Shown here: positions 14,898-23,347 of the stretch, piece by piece | Numbering within the stretch: the first letter of the stretch is position 1 | Layout of the letters: the number at the start of each line of letters is the position of its first letter | Virus record (IMG/VR): IMGVR_UViG_3300044941_000295 | Coordinates: 1 to 61,750 of that record | Reading direction: 5' to 3' (one strand) | Length of the DNA stretch: 61,750 nucleotides | Origin: a virus | Notes under the pieces: model-generated | Database searches by the model: none | What the model was told of the DNA's origin: nothing | The model's input: only the letters and a program-made list of their open reading frames with translations | Program-made: the position numbers and the translations under genes

Positions 14898-16660
14898 GAC
14901 GAGTCAAAGAAGCAGAAAAGATTTTTACCAGCGATTTAGATAAAATTCAAAACGTAATTGTTTCTACACTGGACGATGTAGCTAAAATTGTTGGATCTAC
15001 TCTTGGGCCGGGAGGGCGCGTTGTAGCGATTGAAAGTATGCTTCCAGACATCCCCCATTCAGTAACAAAAGATGGGGTTTCGGTATTTAGAAGTTTGGGA
15101 GCTTCCAACGCTCTTCAGCAGCTTATTATTGAAATTACACGTGAAGCGGCTATTAAGACCGTATCCGAAGCTGGCGACGGCACTACTACTTCAACTATTT
15201 TGGCTGCGGAATTTACTAAAAATCTCTATAAGTTTTGCAAAAATAATCCCAAATACCCGCCGCAAAAAGTGGCGCGAATTATTAATAAGCTTTTGAATCA
15301 GAAATTTTTACCCTACATTGATAAAAATGCTATTAAAATTTCAAGCAAGAAGAAAAATCTAGATCTTTTGGAAAAAGTTGCTAATGTGTCGGTAAATGGC
15401 GACTCCGATATGGCAAAAGCTGTAATCTCCGCCTTTGAAATGACAGGTTTTTCGCAGGGATCGCATATTACTATTCAGCAGCTTTCGGGCCCATCTGACA
15501 AATATGAGGTGAGTCTAATTGAAGGCTTCCCCGTCTCGATGGGGTATGAAGAGTCAATTGGTAAATTTCACCCTGCTTTTATTAACGATAAGGGTAAGTT
15601 GAGGTGTGTACTTGAAAAACCACTATTCATTCTGTTTGATGGTAAAATTACCGATATAGTCCAGATCAAGAATGCCTTGGAAGGTATTGGCCAAGAATAT
15701 ACCAATGGGAACTCAGATTTTAAAAACGTGGTTCTTGTAGCTCACGGCTTTTCCGACCAGATTTTGACAACCCTTGCTTACAATTTTAACGACCCAACAA
15801 CCATTAACGTTGTGCCGTTTAAAACTCCAATCAATGCGATTATTAACTCGGAAACACAATTCCTCTATGATTTGGCGGCGTTTACGGGAGCTAAGATTTT
15901 TGATATGAACAACCCTATAAACAATGCTAAGGGTGACGAATTTGGCTTCGGAATGGAAAGAATGGAAATTTATAGATTCCGAGCAACTGTAATTGGAGAC
16001 CCCGATCCCACACTGGTTGAAGTGAGAGCCGAAGAAATTAAACAGCAATCCAAGCAGGCCAGCTCCAAACTAGAAAAAATTCTATTGGAAGAGAGACTTG
16101 GTAAGTTGACTTCTGGAATTGCCGAACTTAAAATCTATGGAGCTTCTGTTGGCGAACTTAAGGAGAAGGCTGATCGTGCAGAAGACGCCGTATTGGCAGT
16201 AAGATCTACTTTAAGTGATGGGTGTCTGCCGGGCGGGTGTCGTACTCTGATCAACCTAGCTTTGGAGTTGCACGAAGACAAAGATCCCATTGTCAATGAG
16301 GTGGTGATTCCTAGCCTATTCGCTCCGTTTTACCGTTTATTGGAAAATGCAGGGTATAATTTAGAAGAAATTGAAAAGATTCTATCTCAAATGATTAGCA
16401 ATAAAGACCTAGTAATGAATGTGGAGACGGGGGAATTTGGTGAAGCGACTGCCTTAGGTATATTTGACGCTATGCAAGCAGTTAGGCAGTCGTTAATTAA
16501 CTCTGTAAGTATTGCCTCTACTTTAGGGACGTGCGGCGGTCTAATTGTTCAACCAAGAATTCGAGAGCTTGAAATTCAAGATGCTAAGGACGAAGCAAAC
16601 TTTAGAAGAACGTTAAATAACGCAGAACACTTTATAAATGAAGCTAATGAGAGGGGGTAA
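14894..16660 (+). CDS. GroEL-like (Cpn60) chaperonin
   Basis: This 588-residue protein is close to the normal GroEL length of about 547. Diagnostic motifs are present: LGPGGR (37-42), TKDGVSV (58-64), the ATP-binding GDGTTT (94-99, with the catalytic Asp of the GroEL family), and near the C-terminus AEDAVLAVRSTL followed by PGG, which keeps the Asp that completes the ATPase site. The apical domain (about 190-380) is divergent. It presumably forms a folding ring in the host cell for phage proteins. Lying next to TerL and head genes, it may fold virion proteins. An independent GroES-like candidate occurs at 30939. Phage chaperonins are known from a few large phages. Confidence 0.88.
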   Translation: MRRVKEAEKIFTSDLDKIQNVIVSTLDDVAKIVGSTLGPGGRVVAIESMLPDIPHSVTKDGVSVFRSLGASNALQQLIIEITREAAIKTVSEAGDGTTTSTILAAEFTKNLYKFCKNNPKYPPQKVARIINKLLNQKFLPYIDKNAIKISSKKKNLDLLEKVANVSVNGDSDMAKAVISAFEMTGFSQGSHITIQQLSGPSDKYEVSLIEGFPVSMGYEESIGKFHPAFINDKGKLRCVLEKPLFILFDGKITDIVQIKNALEGIGQEYTNGNSDFKNVVLVAHGFSDQILTTLAYNFNDPTTINVVPFKTPINAIINSETQFLYDLAAFTGAKIFDMNNPINNAKGDEFGFGMERMEIYRFRATVIGDPDPTLVEVRAEEIKQQSKQASSKLEKILLEERLGKLTSGIAELKIYGASVGELKEKADRAEDAVLAVRSTLSDGCLPGGCRTLINLALELHEDKDPIVNEVVIPSLFAPFYRLLENAGYNLEEIEKILSQMISNKDLVMNVETGEFGEATALGIFDAMQAVRQSLINSVSIASTLGTCGGLIVQPRIRELEIQDAKDEANFRRTLNNAEHFINEANERG

Positions 16661-16770
16661 TGTATAACCCCTCGGTCTTGCTTGAAGTTGGAAATCTTCG
16701 GAAAGAAATAGAAAGAATGAAAGAAAACACTCTTAAGAATAAAATTAAAAGATTTTTTGGGATTAAATGA
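16660..16770 (+). CDS. 36-residue basic protein
   Basis: The frame MYNPSVLLEVGNLRKEIERM... ends in a basic segment (KIKRFFGIK). It starts in a TAATG overlap with the chaperonin stop and ends in an ATGA overlap with the terminase start, which is the usual spacing for real genes here. Function unknown. Confidence 0.5.
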   Translation: MYNPSVLLEVGNLRKEIERMKENTLKNKIKRFFGIK

Positions 16771-19700
16771 TTAAAAATGAAGAAATAGAAAAGCTAAAAA
16801 AAGAGCTAATTTTTAAACCTCTTAATTCTAAAGAGGAGCTTAGAGATTGGCTCTATCTTTATTTTGATATCTATTTTCCTATGGGGGTTGTCTACCCCAC
16901 CTCTACTCATGGCCCTATTGACGCTATGTGGAGAATCTATGAGCTTTTTAAAACGGGCGAGACCAAAAAAGTCCCTCAAGCCGTGATGGTAGCTAGTAGG
17001 GACTCATTTAAATGCCAAGCAGAGGGTAGTAAGCTTATAACTAAAGAAGGCATCAAAAACATAGAAGACATTAAAATTGGAGATGTTGTCTGGACAGGAT
17101 TTTCTTGGCAAAAGGTAACTAATTGGATAGATGACGGAATAAAAGACGGGGTTAAAATTACTACGAAATATGGCTACAATTTTACAGGCACCCCAATTCA
17201 CAAATATTGGGCACTTAGGGACGGGGTTGAACAATGGATAGAGTCTAAAGATCTAGATCCCGAAAAAGACCTTATATGTCTTAACTCTAATGTAGATTTG
17301 CAGTTTAAAGTAAACAACGAAAAGTATGATTTAGGCTATTTTTTAGGAATACTTGTCGGCGACGGCTGCTTATCTTTTTTAGATTACGAAAAAAACTCCC
17401 CCTTTTTTGCTCTGACTACGGTAGACAACTATATAAAGGATTTTTTCTTTAATTTTTGTGAGAAAAATTGGGGTTATACACCTAAAATTGCGACCGATAA
17501 GATAACCTACAGAGTAAGCAAAAAAGATGCCATTAATTTTGTAAAAGAATGCGGTCTTAAAAATAGCCTTTCTTATCAAAAAACTGTACCAAAAATTGTG
17601 TGGACAGATAAATCCATTGCTCTTGGCTTTATAAACGGTGTCTTTGATACGGACGGTACGTTTGAAAAAACTAAGAAAAACGCTTTATTTCAGATGTGTG
17701 CCGAAACACTTTTGAGAGAAATGCAAATATTGCTTCTTTCTTTTGGGGTGGTGTCGTCTTTTAGAAAATCTAAAAATTTGGTTAAATTTAAAGACCCATC
17801 TTTAAAACAAAATCATTTGACTTGTTATCTAACGATAAACGGTCACGACCTCGTTAAATTTCAAAAACTTGGCTTTACAAATAAATCCGCAAAAGCTAGT
17901 AAATTTAACAACGACATTAAAAAACCTAACTGCCATGATGTAATAAGCTGGTCTCAATTAGGGTTTTTAGTAGAAGTAATGAACCTTAAAAAAATAACCA
18001 AGAAAACTGCTGGTAGAAAAATAAAAACACCCATTAATCAATATAGAAGTAAAACTTACGGCGGAGTCGCTACAGATAAGTTGGTACGTTTTATTGAGTG
18101 GGCAAAAGAAACTATTGAGATGGGTGGATATAGAGAAGAGGACATTCCTAAAGTAGTTGACTGCATTAAAAGAATAGAGTCGTTGGTTAAAAACAAATGG
18201 CTAACTTTTACTAAAGAGGATGTAAAAGGTGTTCATTTTTATGACCTAACAGTGGAAAATGACCATAGTTATTGGAGCAATGGGTCTATAAGCCACAATA
18301 CTTTATCCGCTGCCGCCATCGAAGTTCTTTTATTTTTGCATTTCAGACTGCCCATGGCACATGCCGCCGCCATTAAATTCCAAGCAGGGGCTTGTGTTAA
18401 CTACGTCAACACAATGTTCAGAAAAATCAGACCGTATCTTGAAGCTCATGGTTGGACAAAAACATCAGATAATAAAACCCTAATTGAATGGCGCACTCCA
18501 GAAGGTGACGATATCTCTCTTACTGTTTTGACTGCAACCAAAGAAGGGTTTAACAGCCGTCACGTACCTCTTATGGTTTTGGACGAGCTAGATCTTATGG
18601 ATGCAGGCGCATTCCAAGAATCTCGAATGGTTCCTTCAATGTATAAAGGTATGCACCCCTTGACGCTTATTCTTTCCACTAGAAAATTTGCATCGGGCCT
18701 TATGGAGTCCCAGATCGCCCTCACCCCAAAAATCGGCGGTGAAGTTTATCGCTGGAACATTATAGATGTATCTGAAAGAATTACGCCCGAACAGGCTGAA
18801 GTGGACAAACCCAAAGTTGTTCGGTATGTAACCGCAAACCTCCCAATGCAAAATTTGTCAGAAGAGGAATGGAAAGCCTTGCCCGATAAAGAAAAAAATA
18901 AATTTGAAAAGTTTGAAGCGTATGCAGGCATAGCAGAACATCCTTTATTGCCTGTTATGCGCCACTATCTTGTTCATAGACCTCAACAAGACCATGGCTT
19001 TTTGTACAAACCTGTAGAAGCTGTTTTAAACAACTTTAGAGGTACAACGCCTGAATTTGCTGATGCCCAGCTTTTATGCAACAAGCCAAGTTCGGCAGGT
19101 CTTGTATATCCCAGATTCGACTCTCATTTAAACGTACTTACTATACCCCAAGCTTGGGAGAAGATCACTGGTAGTGAAAACCGCTATGCTACTTATGAGC
19201 AATTAAGGCAGTTTTTAATAAAACTTGGGTGTGTTTTTATTGGGGGTGGAGATTTTGGGTTTAGCGACTCGACCGCTCTAGTGGTGCTTTGTGTTTTGCC
19301 GGGAGGACATATTTTGTTGGTGGATAGTTTTATAGCTCCCGGCCTTGAACCAGAGGATGTTGTAAAACAGATGCTAGAGATGAACGAAAAATGGCAAATC
19401 GATAGATGGTACACCGACCAAAACCGACCCGACATCATCAAAACTTTTGTAAGAAGGGGCGGCAAGGCTCCTAAATTCGACAAGGATGTTGCAGAGGGTA
19501 TTGGTGCTTTACAGTCCAAAATTGTGGACTCAAATGGCGTTAGAAGGTTTTTTGTTTTAAATGTGCCTGAAAATCAATTTGTGATTGATATGTTTGCTAA
19601 TTATAAATGGGCTCTGGATAGCAAAGGCGAGATTGTGGAAGGAAAGCCCTACCATGATAGAGACGGTGTTTCAGACATGGCTGACGCTATACGTTATCCT

Positions 19701-19913
19701 TTCCAGAACTTATTTGGCGCTTCCAAAAAAGTTACGTTTGCTACTGCAACTTCAGACCCCGCCTTAACAAAGCCTAAAATGACGGGCTCTTTGGAAGAAA
19801 TGGCTAAGCAAGCAAATAAGCAGCTTATGCAAGAAAAAATGAACGAGCTTGTTCCAGAATCTAATCGTCAACCTGAGAAAAAGAAGGGGGCGAGAAAGAT
19901 CCTTTTCATGTGA
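16767..19913 (+). CDS. terL: Terminase large subunit interrupted by an intein
   Basis: This 1048-residue precursor is about 619 residues after removal of a 429-residue intein (residues 83-511). The spliced Walker A would read SRDSFKTLSAA. Walker B is VPLMVLDELDLMD. The C-terminal RNase H-like nuclease has GGDFGFSDST (first metal Asp), a middle segment with WYTDQNRPD, and DRDGVSDMADAIRYPF (last Asp). It packages DNA into the prohead using ATP and cuts concatemers. It lies before a virion gene and the portal, the usual packaging order. The intein sits exactly between the Lys and Thr of the P-loop, so no ATPase forms until splicing. Confidence 0.93.
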   Translation: MIKNEEIEKLKKELIFKPLNSKEELRDWLYLYFDIYFPMGVVYPTSTHGPIDAMWRIYELFKTGETKKVPQAVMVASRDSFKCQAEGSKLITKEGIKNIEDIKIGDVVWTGFSWQKVTNWIDDGIKDGVKITTKYGYNFTGTPIHKYWALRDGVEQWIESKDLDPEKDLICLNSNVDLQFKVNNEKYDLGYFLGILVGDGCLSFLDYEKNSPFFALTTVDNYIKDFFFNFCEKNWGYTPKIATDKITYRVSKKDAINFVKECGLKNSLSYQKTVPKIVWTDKSIALGFINGVFDTDGTFEKTKKNALFQMCAETLLREMQILLLSFGVVSSFRKSKNLVKFKDPSLKQNHLTCYLTINGHDLVKFQKLGFTNKSAKASKFNNDIKKPNCHDVISWSQLGFLVEVMNLKKITKKTAGRKIKTPINQYRSKTYGGVATDKLVRFIEWAKETIEMGGYREEDIPKVVDCIKRIESLVKNKWLTFTKEDVKGVHFYDLTVENDHSYWSNGSISHNTLSAAAIEVLLFLHFRLPMAHAAAIKFQAGACVNYVNTMFRKIRPYLEAHGWTKTSDNKTLIEWRTPEGDDISLTVLTATKEGFNSRHVPLMVLDELDLMDAGAFQESRMVPSMYKGMHPLTLILSTRKFASGLMESQIALTPKIGGEVYRWNIIDVSERITPEQAEVDKPKVVRYVTANLPMQNLSEEEWKALPDKEKNKFEKFEAYAGIAEHPLLPVMRHYLVHRPQQDHGFLYKPVEAVLNNFRGTTPEFADAQLLCNKPSSAGLVYPRFDSHLNVLTIPQAWEKITGSENRYATYEQLRQFLIKLGCVFIGGGDFGFSDSTALVVLCVLPGGHILLVDSFIAPGLEPEDVVKQMLEMNEKWQIDRWYTDQNRPDIIKTFVRRGGKAPKFDKDVAEGIGALQSKIVDSNGVRRFFVLNVPENQFVIDMFANYKWALDSKGEIVEGKPYHDRDGVSDMADAIRYPFQNLFGASKKVTFATATSDPALTKPKMTGSLEEMAKQANKQLMQEKMNELVPESNRQPEKKKGARKILFM
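17013..18299 (+). mobile_element. Intein with LAGLIDADG homing endonuclease in TerL
   Basis: It starts with Cys (codon 17013-17015) in FK-CQAEGSKL and ends with His-Asn before Thr+1 (ISHN-T). Block A/B splicing motifs are visible (GDVVWTG; TGTPIHKYWA as the TxxH block). Two LAGLIDADG helices are present: LGYFLGILVGDG and ALGFINGVFDTDG, both keeping the catalytic Asp. The element therefore looks complete and mobile. It is inserted in the P-loop of the host gene. Confidence 0.92.
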
Positions 19914-19970
19914 TTTTTCGACAAAAACGGCCAAATAGCCGTAAATTTGCGAAAAAAAAGCTTTAAAAGG

Positions 19971-19980
19971 CAATCTTTAT
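19971..19980 (+). promoter_or_regulatory. Late-promoter-like block CAATCTTTAT
   Basis: The AATCTTTA core at 19972-19979 ends 19 nt before the ATG at 19999, with a CGGAGAA ribosome site between. It lies in the 85-nt gap after TerL, which also holds a weak hairpin (ACGGC/GCCGT, 19926-19941). Confidence 0.55.
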
Positions 19981-19998
19981 ATAAAATCGGAGAAAAAC

Positions 19999-20931
19999 AT
20001 GGCTAAATTAAATCTTCTAACCTCTATTCAAGTTTATAAAGACTCTTCCCCTACAAACAATCCGCTTCAATCAACCGCTAACTGGACTAATAGTCAGATT
20101 GGGGTTGAGGTGTCCGAACCAGAAACTAAAAACCTTAAAATCCAACCTCAACAGTCAGAAGTGCTGTTTTCTGGAGTTGTACCAACAGACGCAAATAACA
20201 CCACTCTATACAGCATCCAAAAAAAGGTAGGAGTTTCAAATATATACATCCTTTCTGCGGTTGGCGGAACATTGCCAAATTTTAGACAGAATCGAGGAGT
20301 TAACGCCAACAATACTACCCAAATCACTATTTCTAAATCAGGCGCTCTTATGACTTTAACCCATTCTGGAGGGACAGCGCCTAATTTCAGTAACTTACAG
20401 TTTGGAGATATTCTTGAATTGGGTAACTCTTTTGATGTCCTAAACCGTGGAAAATTTAAAATCCTTTCTTATACCTCTAACACTGTAACTGTTGAAAATT
20501 ATGCTGGAGTGGTTGAGGTTGTAACTTTAGCTAATGGAAACGACCTTATTGCTTATTCGGCTAATGGCGTTCAAGTTGGCCAAAAAGTTAAAATTGGCGC
20601 TAACTTTGCTGGTTATACTAGAGGTGTTTACGAAATTACTGATGTGGGCCCAAACCACTTAGAATTTAATTCAGCTAAGGGAATCCCCGCAGAAAGCAAC
20701 GTACTAGCATCAATCGTGGTATATAAAAATAGCAAAAGCTTTCTCTATATTGAATACGATAAAGTATGCTCTCTTACAATTAATGGGGTTGAGAGAAGCG
20801 GCCTAAAACCCCTGTCTGTAGGGGCCAAAAAAGCGGCGGGATTTGTTTTGGAAGTTAGTGATATGTATAGCGCAGAAATTAAAAACGAAAGCACAGATGC
20901 TATGAATGTTTTGCTTATTAGTGCGGAGTAA
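19999..20931 (+). CDS. Putative virion protein
   Basis: This 310-residue beta-rich protein has Asn/Thr-rich strands (NNTTQITISKSGALMTLTH; GQKVKIGANFAGYTRGVYEI). It is located between TerL and portal and driven by a late-promoter-like block. A decoration, head-surface or tail-associated role is likely from position. No recognisable family. Confidence 0.5.
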   Translation: MAKLNLLTSIQVYKDSSPTNNPLQSTANWTNSQIGVEVSEPETKNLKIQPQQSEVLFSGVVPTDANNTTLYSIQKKVGVSNIYILSAVGGTLPNFRQNRGVNANNTTQITISKSGALMTLTHSGGTAPNFSNLQFGDILELGNSFDVLNRGKFKILSYTSNTVTVENYAGVVEVVTLANGNDLIAYSANGVQVGQKVKIGANFAGYTRGVYEITDVGPNHLEFNSAKGIPAESNVLASIVVYKNSKSFLYIEYDKVCSLTINGVERSGLKPLSVGAKKAAGFVLEVSDMYSAEIKNESTDAMNVLLISAE

Positions 20932-20933
20932 CC

Positions 20934-22724
20934 ATGAGTGATAAGAAAAAAATCATATTGGATGCCGCAGAAGTATCGACAGCTCAAGAAATCCAAGACA
21001 TTTATAATGAAGCTGTTATAGCTAAATCGGCTGCACCAACGACAACCGCCGACCTTATTAAAAGTGCCATGGGTTTTGTTCAATCGGGCAAGCGAGTCCC
21101 CCGACTTGCTTTTAACGAAAATCCAATGCAAAAAGACTCCTACGCAGGCGTCTTTAAGTATAAATCAACATCCCTACCGTTTCAGGTAATTAAAAAAATT
21201 CGAGTTCAAAACCTCTTGGTCGCAGCAATTGTTCGCACCAGAGGCTCACAGATGTCCATGTTTGGACATATTAAAAATAATCGCTTTGATATTGGGATTG
21301 AGCTTAAAATCAAAAAACAATTTAAAGATAGTATCGAACCTGAAGAATTAGAGCAAATCAAGGACAGAATGGATCAGTTCATTAAACTGTTGCTTGATTG
21401 CGGAAAAACCGAAGGTCTTAGAGAAAAAGATAAAATGACTCTTTCTGAGTTTTTAAGCTTGCAATGCCAAAACGGCGTAAGTTTTGGCTGGTTTGGTACA
21501 GAGTTGATTTGGGAAGATCCCGGCACTTACAAAAAACTTCACAGGTTTAGACCAGTAGATTCAGGGAGTATTTATCACGCCCTTAAGCGTGGCGAATATG
21601 CGGAGGGCACTCGACAATCCTCAATCAGGTGGTTAGAAGAACAACAAGGCATTAAAATTAATAAAGACATCTTGCAAAAAGATGAATACGATTATGTGCA
21701 GGTGATAGACGGAACCCCTAGACAAGCATTTACCAGTAAAGAGCTTATTATGTACAATTTATATCCGACTACGGATATTGAACATAATAGTTACCCAATC
21801 ACCCCGCTTGACACTGTAATTAATGCCGTTACAACCCACTCCAGCATTGAAGTGTATAATAAGCTATATTTCCAAAACGGTAAGTCAGCTAAAGGTATGC
21901 TGGTTATTAAATCGGACAATATTGACGAAAATACCATTCAGGATATGAAGCAGCAATTCCAAGCTTCAATCAACAACGTCAATAACTCATTCAAGATCCC
22001 TATCTTTGGTGTCAGCAGAGAAGATGAAGTGGCTTGGATCAGTACCATGCCAAACCGCAAAGACGGTGAGTTTGAATATCTTTTTGATCAAACTACTCGA
22101 AATATTCTTGCCGCCTTTAACATGTCTCCTGACGAATTGCCCGGCTTTGCCCACCTAAGTCGAGGCGCAAACCAGCAAGCCCTGTCTGAAGGAAATAATG
22201 AGTTTAAATTGACAGCGCAGCGTGACTCGGGCATTAGACCGCTAATTCTAAAGTTTCAAGACTTTTTTAATGAAAAACTCTTTCCTTTGCTAGATCCAGA
22301 ACTAAGTCAGCTTTGCGATATCCATTTCTCAGGTCTTGATGCGGAAACCAGACAGCAAGAGTCTAACCTGCTTATGGCGGAAATGCCTATTCACATGACT
22401 TATGATGAAGTTATGGACATCGTAGACAAGACCGCTATAGGTGAGGAATGGGGCGGCCGAGTTCCAATGAACGAAAGGTATCTTCAAGGGATTGACAAAT
22501 ATTCGGACGTATCGGACATTGTTTCAAAGTTCTACAAAACACCGTCAGCGCAAGTAGACCCTGTTCTTAAATATAAACGAGATCAGTTCTGGATGCAGAA
22601 CATGCAGATGCTTTCTCAATTCAACCCTGCAGCTCTAAAAGCGTATTACGCCCCTAAACCACATGCACTTGATATTTTAAAAATGAACGTACAGGACATG
22701 TTAGAAGAAGATGAGGTAGAATAA
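20934..22724 (+). CDS. Portal protein
   Basis: This 596-residue protein has the length and order of phage portals: a helical N-terminus, the wing/stem with FPRPVDSG-like segments (HRFRPVDSGSIYHAL), and the crown-side segment IFGVSREDEVAWISTMPNRKDGEFEYLFDQ, written here in part. This is followed by MSPDELPGFAHLSRGANQQA, a frequent motif in portal C-termini. Immediately downstream of TerL and a virion gene. It forms the dodecameric DNA channel at the head vertex. No frameshift or truncation is seen. Confidence 0.82.
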   Translation: MSDKKKIILDAAEVSTAQEIQDIYNEAVIAKSAAPTTTADLIKSAMGFVQSGKRVPRLAFNENPMQKDSYAGVFKYKSTSLPFQVIKKIRVQNLLVAAIVRTRGSQMSMFGHIKNNRFDIGIELKIKKQFKDSIEPEELEQIKDRMDQFIKLLLDCGKTEGLREKDKMTLSEFLSLQCQNGVSFGWFGTELIWEDPGTYKKLHRFRPVDSGSIYHALKRGEYAEGTRQSSIRWLEEQQGIKINKDILQKDEYDYVQVIDGTPRQAFTSKELIMYNLYPTTDIEHNSYPITPLDTVINAVTTHSSIEVYNKLYFQNGKSAKGMLVIKSDNIDENTIQDMKQQFQASINNVNNSFKIPIFGVSREDEVAWISTMPNRKDGEFEYLFDQTTRNILAAFNMSPDELPGFAHLSRGANQQALSEGNNEFKLTAQRDSGIRPLILKFQDFFNEKLFPLLDPELSQLCDIHFSGLDAETRQQESNLLMAEMPIHMTYDEVMDIVDKTAIGEEWGGRVPMNERYLQGIDKYSDVSDIVSKFYKTPSAQVDPVLKYKRDQFWMQNMQMLSQFNPAALKAYYAPKPHALDILKMNVQDMLEEDEVE

Positions 22725-23347
22725 TGGAATCAATATACAAAACAAAATACCAAAGCCTTAAACAAAGATATCAAACAGACCTTGATACAGCTTTTCGTTT
22801 GGGATATGAAAAAGGCGCTCAAGACGCCCAAATAGAAGCCCAAATGCAACAAATACAGATGCAGCAACAGCAAATGGCGGCTCAACAGCAAATGGCGGCT
22901 CAACAGCAAGCCATGGGGCAGCCGCAAACGGGCGCACAAGGCGAGGAAATGTCTCCAGAAGAGCAAGCTACTGTAGGCGCACAAGGTGGTGAACAGCAAA
23001 TGCCACCAGAAATGGCGGGTGCGGCAGGAGGCGCTCCGATGGGTGGAGAGCAAATGCCACCAGAAATGGCTGAGCAAGGTGAGCTTGATGAGAAGATTCA
23101 AGAGCTAGAAAGTCTTCTAAGTAAAGGGGAAAAGCCTAAAATCCTTGATTTACGTAAAGTGGTTATGGAGCTTTCTTCTATTAGGAAAAATCAAATCGAA
23201 AACCTTAACAAGAAATCTAAAAAAATTGAAACTAAACAGAGATCTATAGTTAAAAATATTCTAAAAAAGTGGCAAGAAGAGTCAAAATCTGTAACGTCAG
23301 ATCTTGACAAAATTTTAGAAACTGAAGGTTTGAAGCTGGGTGAATAA
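22724..23347 (+). CDS. Gln/Met-rich protein between portal and MuF
   Basis: This 207-residue protein has the repeat QQQMAAQQQMAAQQQ near the N-terminus, Gly/Glu/Pro-rich middle units (GGEQMPPEMA repeated) and a charged helical C-terminus (KNQIENLNKKSKKIETK). It shares overlapping ATG/stop bases with both neighbours. The position between portal and MuF and the low-complexity composition suggest a scaffold or head-core role; this is inferred. Confidence 0.5.
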   Translation: MESIYKTKYQSLKQRYQTDLDTAFRLGYEKGAQDAQIEAQMQQIQMQQQQMAAQQQMAAQQQAMGQPQTGAQGEEMSPEEQATVGAQGGEQQMPPEMAGAAGGAPMGGEQMPPEMAEQGELDEKIQELESLLSKGEKPKILDLRKVVMELSSIRKNQIENLNKKSKKIETKQRSIVKNILKKWQEESKSVTSDLDKILETEGLKLGE

